From Grammothele lineata (Eukaryota > Basidiomycota > Agaricomycetes > Polyporales > Polyporaceae), in NCBI GenBank assembly GCA_002150815.3, contig NDFF03000144.1, forward strand, positions 1 to 64,000: a DNA stretch of 64,000 nt. The letters run 5' to 3'. The notes under the pieces were generated by a model. The model saw nothing but the letters and a program-made list of their open reading frames with translations, did not search any database and was not told where the DNA came from. The position numbers and the translations under genes were made by a program. Below, piece by piece: positions 11,872-22,928 of the stretch (position 1 is its first letter; each line of letters opens with the position of its first letter).

Positions 11872-12658
11872 ATGGCCTTCGCAGACTCGGTCTTGCTCAA
11901 AATCCCGCTACTGCTCCTCACAGCGTATGCGAACTATTTCACCTTCACCCCACCTACTACCCGAGCGGAGCCCGAAGAGCGCAGCAAGTACTCGAGCGTG
12001 AAATACATTGTGCGCCAGGTGCGCCCACCTTGGGTGCGCACGCTCGAGAAGGTAAGCCTCCCCGCCATCCACTTCTTCTACCCGCTCACGCCATCCTGCG
12101 CAGACGATCACCCAGTCCTTCGTCCTCTTCGAGGTCGCGACGATCCTCGCGACGTACTTCCCGCTCCCGCTTGCAGAGCGCATCCTGCCCACCCTGGCCT
12201 GGCGCCCCGCCGCCTCCGCGCTCGGTGTGCGCCTCACCGCACCGTTCCTCGCAGGTGCCGCGCTCTGCGCGATCGGGGGCGTGCTCCGCCTCTTCTGCTA
12301 CCGTGCGATGGGGCGCCACTTCACCTTCGAGCTCTCCCTCAGGAAGGGCCACCAGCTCGTCAAGGACGGCCCGTACGCCGTCGTCCGCCACCCGAGCTAC
12401 ACCGCCCTCATCATGGTCACTGTTGGCACGCTCCTTTGCCTCACCGGCGAAGGCTCGTGGCTTGCGGAGAGCGGCATCCTTAGTACGCTCATCGGCCGGC
12501 TTCTGGTCGCGATGTGGGCCGCAGAGGTCGCCTGGATCCCTATCGCTATGCTCATGCGTGTGGGAGCGGAGGATGAGATTTTGCGGAAGGAGTTTAGGGA
12601 GGAGTGGGAGGTTTGGGCGCAGAAAACGCCGTACAAACTCATACCCGGTGTCCTGTGA
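11872..12658 (+). CDS. Isoprenylcysteine carboxyl-methyltransferase-like protein, copy 2
   Basis: Exons 11872-12051 and 12104-12658 encode 244 aa. The order of motifs is the same as in copy 1: RPPWVRTLEK before the intron, GGVLRLFCYRAMGRHFTFEL, KDGPYAVVRHPSYT, and an EDEILRKEF-EEWEVWAQKTPY tail. The RHPSY and E-x8-EW positions expected for ICMT cofactor and substrate contacts are intact, and several membrane segments are visible. It should act on prenylated CaaX cysteines in the ER. The coding sequence is richer in C-ending codons than copy 1, so the copies have drifted. It is convergent with the Rrn5-like gene, with 236 bp between stop codons. Confidence 0.87.
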
Positions 12659-12894
12659 CGATATACCATGTAGACGATAGAAAGCTATACAAGTATGTAT
12701 TTTCACTATAGTCCACAGGCATGGATGTATACTCGTTGTGCGCGTTGTTAATTGATAGCGGATGTGAATGACAAGTAGATTGTGGAGTAAGATAGCAAAG
12801 ATAATGTGCGGACCTGTCTGGAAACGTTGCACTAGATGTCAAAGCGATACGTACAATAAGATACTTTTGATACTTTTGCGAGATGTCACGAAGC

Positions 12895-15851
12895 CTAGTC
12901 CTCGTCGCTTGAATCCACATACACCTTACTCTTGATCCTGCTATCTTTGCTTGGCTGAGCAATGCTGAGATCTTCGTGTGTCATAAAGCGCGTGGTCCTC
13001 AGCCGCTTGCGGGGACGCCCACGACCGCGCTTGTGAGGAACCCTGGCTGCCTTGCGCACCACTACCGCCTCCGCCTCCTCCTCAGCACCCGCTTCCGCAC
13101 CCATTCCACCTGCCTCTGCATTCTCGCCCTCGGCCGGCGCATTCTCACCCACATCCGCAGTCTCCCGCAGCTCGTCTTCATCCTCGTCCTCACCCCTATT
13201 CTTCCGCTTCGGAGAGGCCCACTTATCTCGCGCCCCGTCTCCGGCACCCGCAAAGATCCGCTCCCAGAGCGCTTCCTGCAATGTTCGCGCGGCCGCCTCG
13301 TCCTCTTGGTCCAGCTCCTCCTCCTCCTGCAACTCTAGATCCTCCGCGTTCGAATTGTGTTTCTCGGGTAAAAGGTCCTCTTCCTGTGGTGGCTCCGCGG
13401 ACGTTGCAAGGAGACTCGAGGAAGGCCAGGGCATGTACGCGGCCGCATGAGCGGCGTCCGGGGCGGTCTGTGCGGACGTAGAGGGTAGACGGAGAAACGG
13501 AGGGAAGATGCACCGGAGGAGGGTGAGCGTCTCGAGCGGGAGTGCTTCCGTGGCGTCGCTGGGACCGGGGGTGACATCGGCCGCCGTGGAGGTCTCACGT
13601 TCGCGTTCACGATTCAGATGCGGGGATGTAGATGATGCCCGAGAGTTCGTTTCATCGGCCTGAACTTCGTCTTCATCATCTTCGTCGGCCTGTTCGTCAT
13701 TAGACAGGTTTAACCTATCAATCAGCATGGCGAAATGCGCATGCTTGTCAAGGGATTGTGCGCCATGCAAGGCTAATGCATGCTTAATGTTGGGTCCGGA
13801 GACGAGCTAAATACAGAATGGGTAAGCATATGGACTTAAGAGTGGAACAAGCCGCAAGGACGAATAAGAAGGCACTGTGATACAATAAAGGTGCCAGCAG
13901 CCCGGCGTTGTAAAGTTATAGGGAACTACAGTACACGATCGGATCGCCGTACATCTAGGCCCCAGGCACCGCCAGAATGTACATCGGGAACCCACGCACA
14001 GCTTTGCTCGCGAGAATATAGGAAGACGGTTCCCCGGCGTTCAAGAAAAGAAAGAAAAGAGTCACACACCTGGTTGTCAGTGTTGAGGCGCCAAGCCTTG
14101 GTCTGCAGCTTCGCGAGCCTCTCCTGCTCTCTCCAGACAACTGCCCGGGACATGACCTCCGCAACAAAGTTAACAACCAAACCGTGTAGTAGCCGCAGAG
14201 TCTCTGCAGAGATCTCTGACGCGACCGATGCGGGAGCGTCGTGCAGTTGGTTGTACGTACTGCTCGCGGACGTCAGAAGAAAGTTTTATCACAGGACGAA
14301 CCACGCGTACCTCATGAGCTTGGAGATACCTTGAAGATGGAAGAGGCCGAGACCTTCCCGATGCAACCTCTCCGCGTGGATACCGTTAGACAGAAACTGT
14401 TGCTGGCGCTTGTATGGGAGCGTCATGCCAGAAGGATTGCTATGACGGTAGGCCGTCTCGTCATCGTCATCGCCATCGGGATCCGCCGTTCCGTCTACTA
14501 ACACCGAACCACGATTCAAATTGGAGGGACCGTCACCCAGCCCGCTGGGAACGGATGGCGTGGAGGGTTCCAACACAATCTCTTCCGCTGCCGAGGTAGA
14601 TGACTTCGCATTGGGCTTGGTCTTCTTCGGCTTCCTACCAGGTTTGAGGCGTCCAAAATTCTCGTCTACAGCAGTTCCCGCAGCCTCTGCGCGCTTTCGG
14701 CGCATGTGCAACCTCTTCTGGTAGCGACGTCGAGACCTGGGGGACATCTGGGACACGTCTACTTCTTCGTTCTTGGCCGTACCCTCGGAACCACTGAGAA
14801 CATTTCCAGACAACGACGTGTCGATCGCGAGAGGCGCGAGTAGCCCACGTTCCGGGGAAAGGGGAGCGACTGCTAGGGTAAAAGGAGGAGCTAAGGGCTG
14901 AGGAGGTGGGGCGGGGAGAGGGGGCGCGAAAGCGGCCGGAAGATGAGATGATGTGAATGCGCTCGACGCGGCAGCGAATGTCGAAGAGGTGGCGGTGGGT
15001 GCCGACGCGGGGCGTGAGAGCTCTAGGAGCATGGGGTCGATGAGCCCGTCGTCTATACTGAGGGCAGGCGCAGCGGGGGAAACATGATCTTGAGGCTCCT
15101 CCACTTCCATTTTTTCCAGACTGGGGTATGCGTCCAGATTGATGGGTTTGTGTTCGCCAGTACTCACTGCGGTGTGACCTTCTTCACCTTCGCGTAGGAT
15201 GCGGTCGAGTGCCGTCAATCCACTCTTGTCCAGTGATAAGAGCAAATCTTCACCCTCCCAAGAGACCTTCTGTAGCTCCAACCACTGCTCAAACTCCTCG
15301 CGGCGATCTTTCTCTCCCTCCCGATCTCGCTCGTTAGAATCTGTGCGTGCCCCTAGTTTTGGAGCACGGATTAGAGTTCTACGCGCTTGAACTTCAGCCT
15401 CTCGATCTTTGAGAACGTCTTCGCGATCAAAAGAGACTTGCTGTACAGCCAGAGATGCGGCGCTATAGTCCTCGAAGGCTATCCAGTGGTCCGAAGCCTC
15501 GACTGCGGAGGGGAAATCTGTGCGGGGAAGGCGACGCTGCTCCTTGTCGCTACGTATTTCCTTGTCGGCCTCTTCGAGCATCGAGAGATAGACGCAGACA
15601 TCTGCAACGGTCTTAGTCCTCAGCTCTTCCGCGATGAGATCGGGGCGAAGGCGAGAATGAATGGAGAGCGCATGGAAGAATCTATCTTTCTCGGCCGCGG
15701 TCCAGTGCGCGTTGGGGGGGAAGTAAGAGGCCAAGAGAGGTTCCTTGTCTACTTTCCCAGCGAGATGCGAGCGGAAGTCGTTGACGTGCTCCGTGAACAG
15801 GTCGAGATAGGCTGGGCCGCCTTCCTGTTCTTCGTCTTCAGGGTTCGGCAT
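12895..15851 (-). CDS. Rrn5-like Pol I factor: SANT domain, acidic tail and AT-hook
   Basis: Rrn5 is a subunit of the upstream activation factor that helps RNA polymerase I start rRNA synthesis in the nucleolus. Exons, 5' to 3': 15851-14311, 14259-14070, 13806-12895 (880 aa). A SANT/Myb-like unit lies at about 49-95 (HWTAAEKDRFF, then SRLRPDLIAEELRTKTV and VCVYLSML). A Lys/Arg-rich segment follows a Pro/Ala-rich linker. The middle exon codes for a helical stretch (LLHGLVVNFVAEVMSRAV) that may form part of a histone-fold-like region. The C-terminal third has long acidic runs and an AT-hook, KRGRGRPRKR, near 836. The second intron is 263 nt, long for this gene set. I chose the ATG at 15851 because upstream in-frame codons lack an ATG. 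The Rrn5 call comes from the SANT segment; another chromatin SANT protein is possible. Confidence 0.6.
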
Positions 15852-16635
15852 AATGGTGGGGAATGCGGGTCGACAACCGGGACATCGCGTCGGAGGGTTC
15901 CACAACGAGAGGCGAACGCAGGGCGGTCAAACGCGTCAGGGTCGACTGCGAAGGCGGCGGGCGTCGGCGTCGGCGTCGGTGTCAGGATCGGGTCTCGCGC
16001 GTCGGTGGCCGGAACAAAGGAGCTTCGGCCAACAAGCGACCGCGAAATTCGCTGCGAGCGCCCATGCGAGTGTGAAGAGTCATCCAATGCACATGTGAAG
16101 GGTTGTTAGACGCCCAAGGCGCTGCGGCTGTTTCTGGAGGCTCAATATTCAATACGCGCACTTGCAGCGGTGTCAAAGTTATTCACGTCGTTCACTTCAC
16201 TTTATTCGTAAGTAGTATACAGACAGTCCAATGTTCGGTGCTGGCCAACAGTGTCGCGGTCTATTTAAGTGGATTCCAACACGCATTTCCGACGAATAGC
16301 ACACGGTATTCTGTTATATTCCCGTCTAATCTACCACAAAGTACCGGGATACATACAAGATAATCGACTGAACCAATCTTTGTAGGGGTAGGTTCTTGGA
16401 TGCCTTTGTTATCGAGCGACTAGCTCAGCGCCTAGCAAACAAAGCAGTTGGTGCCACCGATCTTCCACATGGCGCAGTATAAGAGCTGGCATACCAGACA
16501 GGATAGAGGCAAGACTTCGAGTCGCCTACGCCCGTCTTCTTGTGACTCTCCTCGTTCCCAATGCCTTTCTCTCGCGTCATTCGCCGACCAAATTCTAGCA
16601 CCGGAATATATCAGAGAGACGCTACTCTCAGACCC
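15852..16635. other. Divergent promoter region, Rrn5-like / unknown protein
   Basis: The two flanking genes start outward from here. A short hexanucleotide tract (GGCGTC repeated about 3.5 times, 15961-15982) lies close to the Rrn5-like start. No further gene is supported. Confidence 0.6.
15961..15982 (+). repeat. GGCGTC hexanucleotide tract
   Basis: About three and a half tandem copies of a GCGTCG/GGCGTC unit, upstream of the Rrn5-like start codon. A simple microsatellite. Confidence 0.6.
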
Positions 16636-17674
16636 ATGATCATCGCTCGACCTGGAGGGAAAGAGCACTGGGAACTTGCCAGCACGCGCATCATTCCACC
16701 TCAAGTGCAGCCCACTGTGAGTTGCCAATACCGTGTTCTGCCGCCGACGCCATACTCACTTCGCTGCAAAGTCTGTAACGGGCGACTTCTACGCCGACAC
16801 ATTACTTAATCCCGTCCGTCCGGACGATCCTGAAATCTCGACAGGAGAGACGGCCGCGTCCCAGGACGAAGGGTACGGTCAACGCGTCTACACGGCAGAC
16901 TTAATGCCCAGCGAGAGAGTGCTTCCGAATCTGCCCTCCTTCTCATCGGACCAAGGACCAGCCATCTCCCACGAATGGTCTCCGCTCCCAACTGGCTTGT
17001 CGACAATGGCCACTTTAGGCACTGGAGACCTCCAAAACACATTCCTCGAAGACGACGAAGCCAGCCCACCGGAGAGCCAGGTCGGCTGGCTTCCTCGAGA
17101 GCACGCCCAGCTAGACATTCTGCCGCGTAGCAGTGATTATTACGGTACACCGACTCAAGTCTCCCTGGCTGCCACGCCCGTGCGGTCGGGATTGGCCCTA
17201 CGGGACTCCTGGTGGAATACTTCCCCTACCTCTACCTCCACGTCTTCTTCCAGCCCGTCCCGCCTGAGTCAGCGCGTCCGGCCTCCACCTCCGATCTATA
17301 CGGGCGATGGGGCAGCCGCAGCCGCACGAGCCGTCCGAAGAGGTTACGAGGTGGAAGTCGGGTCGGTGGATGGGTCGATGCCTTCCTTAGAGTCTGGCTT
17401 CGATGCAGACGACGAACGCGAGGTATACGCCCACCCATTCGTCGTCGCCTCTCAGACATCGCCCGAGATGCTCTGTCGCACGGATGGAGGGGACCTACAT
17501 GTCGATGGTTGCGCCTTCGTGCCCGTGCAGAAGACGTATGCAAGTATCGTTGCGTCTTCTGCCTCGAAAAAGGAGGCGGTACCTAAAGGTACTTCCGCTG
17601 CCCTGGCAGGTGTTGTACGAGCGGGGCCCGGCGCGCATGGATGGCAGCCCTTTGTGGAACCTACGGATGCGTGA
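16636..17674 (+). CDS. Unknown Ser/Pro-rich fungal protein
   Basis: I do not recognise this protein. Two exons, 16636-16716 and 16772-17674, give 327 aa and the frame closes exactly across a 55-nt intron with a GTGAGT donor. The N-terminus is short and basic (MIIARPGGKEHW). The middle is acidic and Ser-rich. A run of Ser/Thr at about 170-185 leads into a proline stretch (RPPPPIY) and an alanine run. Near the end comes an ordered-looking segment with V-H-V-D-G-C-A-F-V-P-type hydrophobic spacing. There is no signal peptide or membrane segment. It is divergent from the Rrn5-like gene. The long conserved-looking frame and good splice sites support a real gene. Confidence 0.55.
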
Positions 17675-18127
17675 GGTAATACACGGAAAGCGCACCATCG
17701 AGATAGTTAGATTCCCTGGTATTTATAGTAGTTGTCCTCGCCTCCTGAGTAATATTGTAACATAGTTCGTTCTCCAGTATTATACAGCTCTGTGTGCATG
17801 CCGCGCTTGGGACGACTCGGATGCATATGTAACATCACCGCGCGAAGTGGATCATATGTACCTCGTCCAGAGCACTAAGAAACGTGAGCGTCTATGAAAC
17901 TACGTATCAGTCGGGAGGCGTACCAAGAATGAATTGTCCTCTCATGAAGAACGGAGGCTCGAAGATGGGAGTGACAGACTGCTATGGTGGCGACTTGCGG
18001 CAGCAGAGGGCAATTGAGGCGCCGGAGCAGCACATGTGCGACCTGCGCGACTCGCGACTGGACCACAGCCGTCTTCTCCACCACCACCACCACCACTACC
18101 GGCCTATTCCTTGCTGCATTTATAATC
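17675..18127. other. Spacer before PRP6
   Basis: It contains the 3' region of the unknown gene and the PRP6 promoter. A (CCA)n tract lies at about 18078-18098. No open frame of interest is seen. Confidence 0.55.
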
Positions 18128-21100
18128 ATGGCGACAGCCGACAAACAAAATAAACTGGCATTCCTGTCTATGCCAGCGCCGGCCTCCTATGTTGCCGGTC
18201 TTGGTCGTGGGTGAGTTGCAATTCCACTCAGAGAGTGCCGTTCTGACATCATTTCCCTAGTGCATCTGGCTTCACAACACGGTCTGATATCGGTCCGGCT
18301 CGTGAAGGTCCTTCGGCAGAGACTATTGCGTACGCACCTTCATCCCCTTGGTAGCACGCCCTGCTTAACGGAGTTTGTGCACAGGGAGGCACAAGCAAAG
18401 CGAGGCGAGGAGGCAGAGGTCGACCCGGAGCAGTTCCAGGACCCGGACAACGAGTATGGTCTGTTTGCTGGGACGACATATGAGGCAGACGATGAAGAAG
18501 CGGACTTGATCTATGAACAGGTGGATAAGAACATGGATGCTAGGAGGCGTGCACGGAGGTATGTCGCTCATTTGCGTCATTTCCCCTTCCCTTTTCTTCT
18601 TCTCTCTATCATCTTTTATGGTAGATCTTGCCCAACTTCTGAGCGATACCCTGTTTATCGTTTCCACCATCTCATCCTCCTCCCGCATAGCCTTGTAACT
18701 GTGTCTGACTTAATCACTTAGGGAGGCGCGGGAGAACGAGGAGCTAGCCAAACATCGAGCCGAGCGTCCCAAAATCCAGCAACAGTTCGCCGACCTGAAA
18801 CGAGGTCTATCCGTTGTCACAGACGAAGAATGGGAGAGCATTCCTGAGGTGGGCAATCTTACGAGGAAAAAGCGTAAAAGGGACGAGAGGTCATTCGTTG
18901 TATCCGACAGCGTCATTGTCGGAGACAGGGCTAGGACCGAGTATGAGACCTCGTTGGATTCTCGTCAGCAAGAGGTGCGTTCAAGCAGTCCTATGAACGA
19001 TTCGCAAACAGCACTGACGGCGTGGTATTAGTCTGGCGGTTTTGAGACCCCAGCGGATAACGGGACCCTTACGAACTTCACGGAGATGAGCCAGGCCCGT
19101 GACAAGATCTTGTCGCTGAAGCTGGATCAGGTACGTTCCATCGCACATGCCGTCAAACATTAGCCTTATGCTGCTTCAAAGGTCTCTGGGACGGCCACGT
19201 CTGGTTCTCAAACTTCTATCGACCCTAAAGGTTACCTCACTTCTCTCGATAGCGTCATTCTCAAGACAGACGCCGAAATTGGCGACATCAAGCGTGCGCG
19301 CATGTTGTTCGACTCTCTCGTCAAGTCGAACCCTAAACACGCTCCCGGCTGGATCGCCGCGGCTCGTTTGGAGGAGCATGCAGGAAGGATGGTTGCAGCA
19401 CGGAAGCTCATCAAGCAGGGTTGTGAACAGTGCCAGAAGAATGAGGACGTATGGTTAGAGGCTGCTCGGTTGCACGTAAGTACGATTATCGCCACTGTCT
19501 GCGCGTTGTCTGAACATATCGTACAGAACAACGACGATGCGAAAGTCATTCTCGCGAACGCCGTACAACACGTTGGACAGAGCGTCAAGATTTGGATGGC
19601 TGCTTCGGATCTAGAGCACGACGTGAAGGCAAAGAAGCGTGTCTTGCGCAAAGGTATGTTCGTCTGTTTCTATCGATCGCGTGATGCTAATAATGATTCA
19701 GCACTCGAACACATTCCCAACTCTGTCCGCTTATGGAAGGAAACCGTCAACCTGGAATCTTCCGCCTCAGATGCACGCATCCTCTTGTCGCGCGCCGTCG
19801 AAGTCATTCCTCAGTCGGTCGAGCTCTGGCTGGCGCTCGCACGTCTCGAGACTCCCGACAAGGCCAAAGCCGTGCTCAACAAGGCCCGTAAAGCCATCCC
19901 AACCAGCCACGAGATTTGGATCGCCGCCGGCCGTCTACTCGAGCAGGAAGCGTACGCAGCTGAGAAGACTGCAGAGCAGCGCGACAAGGAGCTCGCTGTG
20001 GTCGACAAGACCATTGAGGCGGGTGTGCGCGAGCTGCGGCGGCACCAGGTGCTGCTCACGCGCGAGCAGTGGCTCAAAGAGGCGGAACGATGCGAGAACG
20101 AGGGCGCGATCCGGACTTGCGAGGCTATCATCAAGGCTACGGTTGCAATGGATATCGAAGAAGAGGACCGGCTCGACACATGGACAAGTGACGCTGAAGC
20201 AGCCGAGGCGAAGGGCAATGTCGGCGCGGCGCGGGCGATCCTCGCATATGCGTTGCGAGTGTTCCCTGACAAGAAGGCGTTGTGGAGGAAGGCGGCGGAC
20301 CTGGAGAAGACGCACGGCAATGCGTACGTGATCCGTGCTGACTGTGCGGATACAATAATACTGATATCTGCCGACAGTGAATCTTTGAATGACATACTGG
20401 AGCGCGCTGTCCATCACTGTCCGCAGGCCGAAGTGCTCTGGCTGATGTGGGCCAAGGAGAAGTGGCTGGCAGGTGACGTCCCAGCTGCCCGTGGGGTCCT
20501 GGAGCGCGCCTTCGTTGCCAATTCCGAGAGCGAGCAGATCTGGCTGGCAGCCGTCAAGCTCGAGGCAGAAAACGGCGAGCTCAACGTCGCCCGCGAACTG
20601 CTCGTCCGTGCACGTACTGTCGCCGATACTCAAAGGGTAAGTCTCTTACCACTCCCCCCGCTTTACTATCGCTAATAGCGTGCGATGATCGTCGTGTAGA
20701 TTTGGATGAAGTCTGCCGTGTTCGAGCGGCAACAAGGCCAGCTGTCCACCGCGCTCGAGACGCTCGCGACCGCGATCAAGAAGTATCCCAAGTTTGCCAA
20801 ACTCTACATGATCCAGGGCCAGATCCGGCAGCAGCAGAGCGATTTCGCGGCGGCGCGTGCGGCGTTTGCGGCTGGGATCAAGGCGTGCCCGAAAGACGTC
20901 AACCTCTGGATCCTCGCGAGCCGCCTCGAGGAGGCGGACGGGAAGAGCATCAAAGCGCGTGCGCTATTGGACAAGGCGCGGCTCGCGAATCCCGCGAACG
21001 ACACATTGTGGGCGGAGGCAGTCGGCGTAGAGGAAAGGAGCGGTGGTACTGCTCAAGCGAAGACGGTACTCGCACGAGGTTAGTCTTCCCACTCTGATGT

Positions 21101-21621
21101 TCCGATTCATGTCTGACTCGTATCTCCTCCACCCAGGCCTGCAAGAATGCCCCGCATCCGGCCTACTCTGGTCGATGGCCATCTGGGCGGAGCCGCGACC
21201 AACACGAAAGGCGCGCTCCGCGGACGCACTGCGCAAGGCGGGCAGCGATCCATGGGTGCTGTGCAGCGTCGCGCGGCTGTTTTGGACGGAACGCAAGATT
21301 GAGAAGGCGCGCGACTGGTTCTCTCGCGCCGTCGCAGCGAGCGAACAGCCCGCCGACACCTGGGGCGACATCTGGGCGTGGTGGCTCAAGTTCGAGCGGC
21401 AGCACGGGATCGCGGTGCGTTTATTCTTGTGTCGGATAAATATACATGAGGTATAAATACTGACGGCGTTGGTGCAGGAACACCAGGAAGAGGTTATTAA
21501 GAGAGCCGTTGCGGCGGAGCCGCGGTACGGACCGACGTGGCAGCAAATCGCGAAGGACATCGCGAACACGGGCAAGAGTACGCGGGAGATCCTCGAGCTC
21601 GTCGCGGCTGCGTTGCACTAG
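18128..21621 (+). CDS. PRP6: Pre-mRNA-splicing factor Prp6 (U4/U6.U5 tri-snRNP, HAT repeats)
   Basis: Prp6/Prp1 bridges U5 and U4/U6 snRNPs in the tri-snRNP, in the nucleus. Twelve exons: 18128-18210, 18261-18329, 18385-18558, 18722-18974, 19032-19130, 19182-19475, 19527-19653, 19702-20323, 20378-20636, 20700-21078, 21137-21414, 21478-21621 (926 aa, normal for the family). The PRP1_N domain is unmistakable: NKLAFLSMPAPASYVAGLGRG, GFTTRSDIGPARE, then DPDNEYGLFAGTTYEADDEEAD and the EQFADLKRGLSVVTDEEW segment. From about residue 260 to the end there are tandem HAT/TPR-like helices with repeated W-x2-A and A-R-x-I/L-L patterns (for example KHAPGWIAAARLEEHAG, SVKIWMAASDLE, EVLWLMWAKEKWLAGD). All introns are 50-163 nt with standard ends. 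Confidence 0.95.
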
Positions 21622-22928
21622 TGAGGCTGTGTGGCATGGGAGTTCGTAGGCGTTGTGGAGCGTGGACCGGGTCGAAGCCAGCCTCGTGGGGGACCGCGTA
21701 TGGGTTTAGCTTCTGACGTTGGATGCGGGGCCGGGTGCGGGAAGTGTACGATTACTTACTGCGGTGTGCGATGATCCGTTGCTTCGATGCTGAACGCCGT
21801 TCATCTATCATGTCCGTCGTGAGCCTCAGAGCCGTTCTATAGAGCGCCGTCAGGATTCCCCAGCGAGAGTAAGCTTCACTCATTGCCATTGGATACCGTC
21901 TTCTGGCGTTATGCTTGCGGCCTCGGCCCTTGGCTTGGGGCATGCACATGCTTGTGTGAGGCGCTCAACGGGATCACCAGTCTATCACGACAAACATAGA
22001 CCAAGGCCTCTCGGCCGCAGTTATTTGAGGACCGGGCTGCAGCCCTCTAAGCTCTTGTTTGAGGGTGAGTTACGGCCTGCGGTAGTGCTATAGCACCTGC
22101 GCTAGCAGTTGCTGAGGCATCCGAGACCGAGAAGGCCGGTGCGTTATCCGAGACAATCCTCCAGGAACACGATTATGAGCCCTCCACATTCCGCTCGCTA
22201 CCGCCTCCCCGGCGCGGGACTCCACACGGCGTACCTCAAGGCGTTGGGCTCTGATGCCATGCATCTTGGCTGCGGGCCCGGCGATGCGTGTGGGCCGACG
22301 ATCTCGCAGTGTACGCCGGCTTGCGTCCGAGCTGAAGTGCAAAAACAGCGGAAGAGCTGCGTGATTGGACGACGGAATTACACCGTTGTAGACGCGGGCT
22401 GTGCAAATATGGATCGGGTAACTTTGTTGAGACAACAAGGCCTGTGGGCGAGTGGGAAGCTTCGCTGAGAGGTCTTTGTTGTAATAATGGTGGCACGACG
22501 GATCTATGATGGGGTGGCATTTGAGCTCGAGCTCAAGTCTGCCTTGGCCAGGAGGCTTGGAGTGTCTAGCTGAAAGAGCGGAGCAGTTTCGCGAGCCTAT
22601 GAGGAGGCCGGGGGAGACAGGCGTCGCGTGCAGAGAGACGGGTCTGATTGGAGACGACGTCGGAGTCGAGCGCGGTCGGGTTCGTGGTTGCCACGCGCGT
22701 ACCGCCCGTCTGGTGAAGGCGGCAAGGCACTGTCGCCCATCCGCCGAACGATGATCTACATATACGCCATGGCGCCGCCCCCCGCGCCCCCCTCGCTGCC
22801 CTCTCTGTCGCTCTCTGGTCGAAGGAAGGCCGCGCTCGGTCTGGTCTGGGTTCCTTTTCTCGCCACTATCTGGTATACGTTCTTTTCCTCTTCTTTGCGC
22901 CGGTCGCCGCTATTCTTTCCTCCTCGCG
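21622..22928. other. Intergenic spacer
   Basis: A 1.3-kb stretch between PRP6 and the aspartic protease gene. Only short frames without recognisable content are present. The last 150 bases are C/T-rich and act as a plausible leader for the protease. Confidence 0.6.

Noticed and set aside
15852..15905. N-terminal extension of the Rrn5-like protein from 15905
   Set aside because: The upstream frame starts with TTG; the first ATG is at 15851 in an acceptable context.
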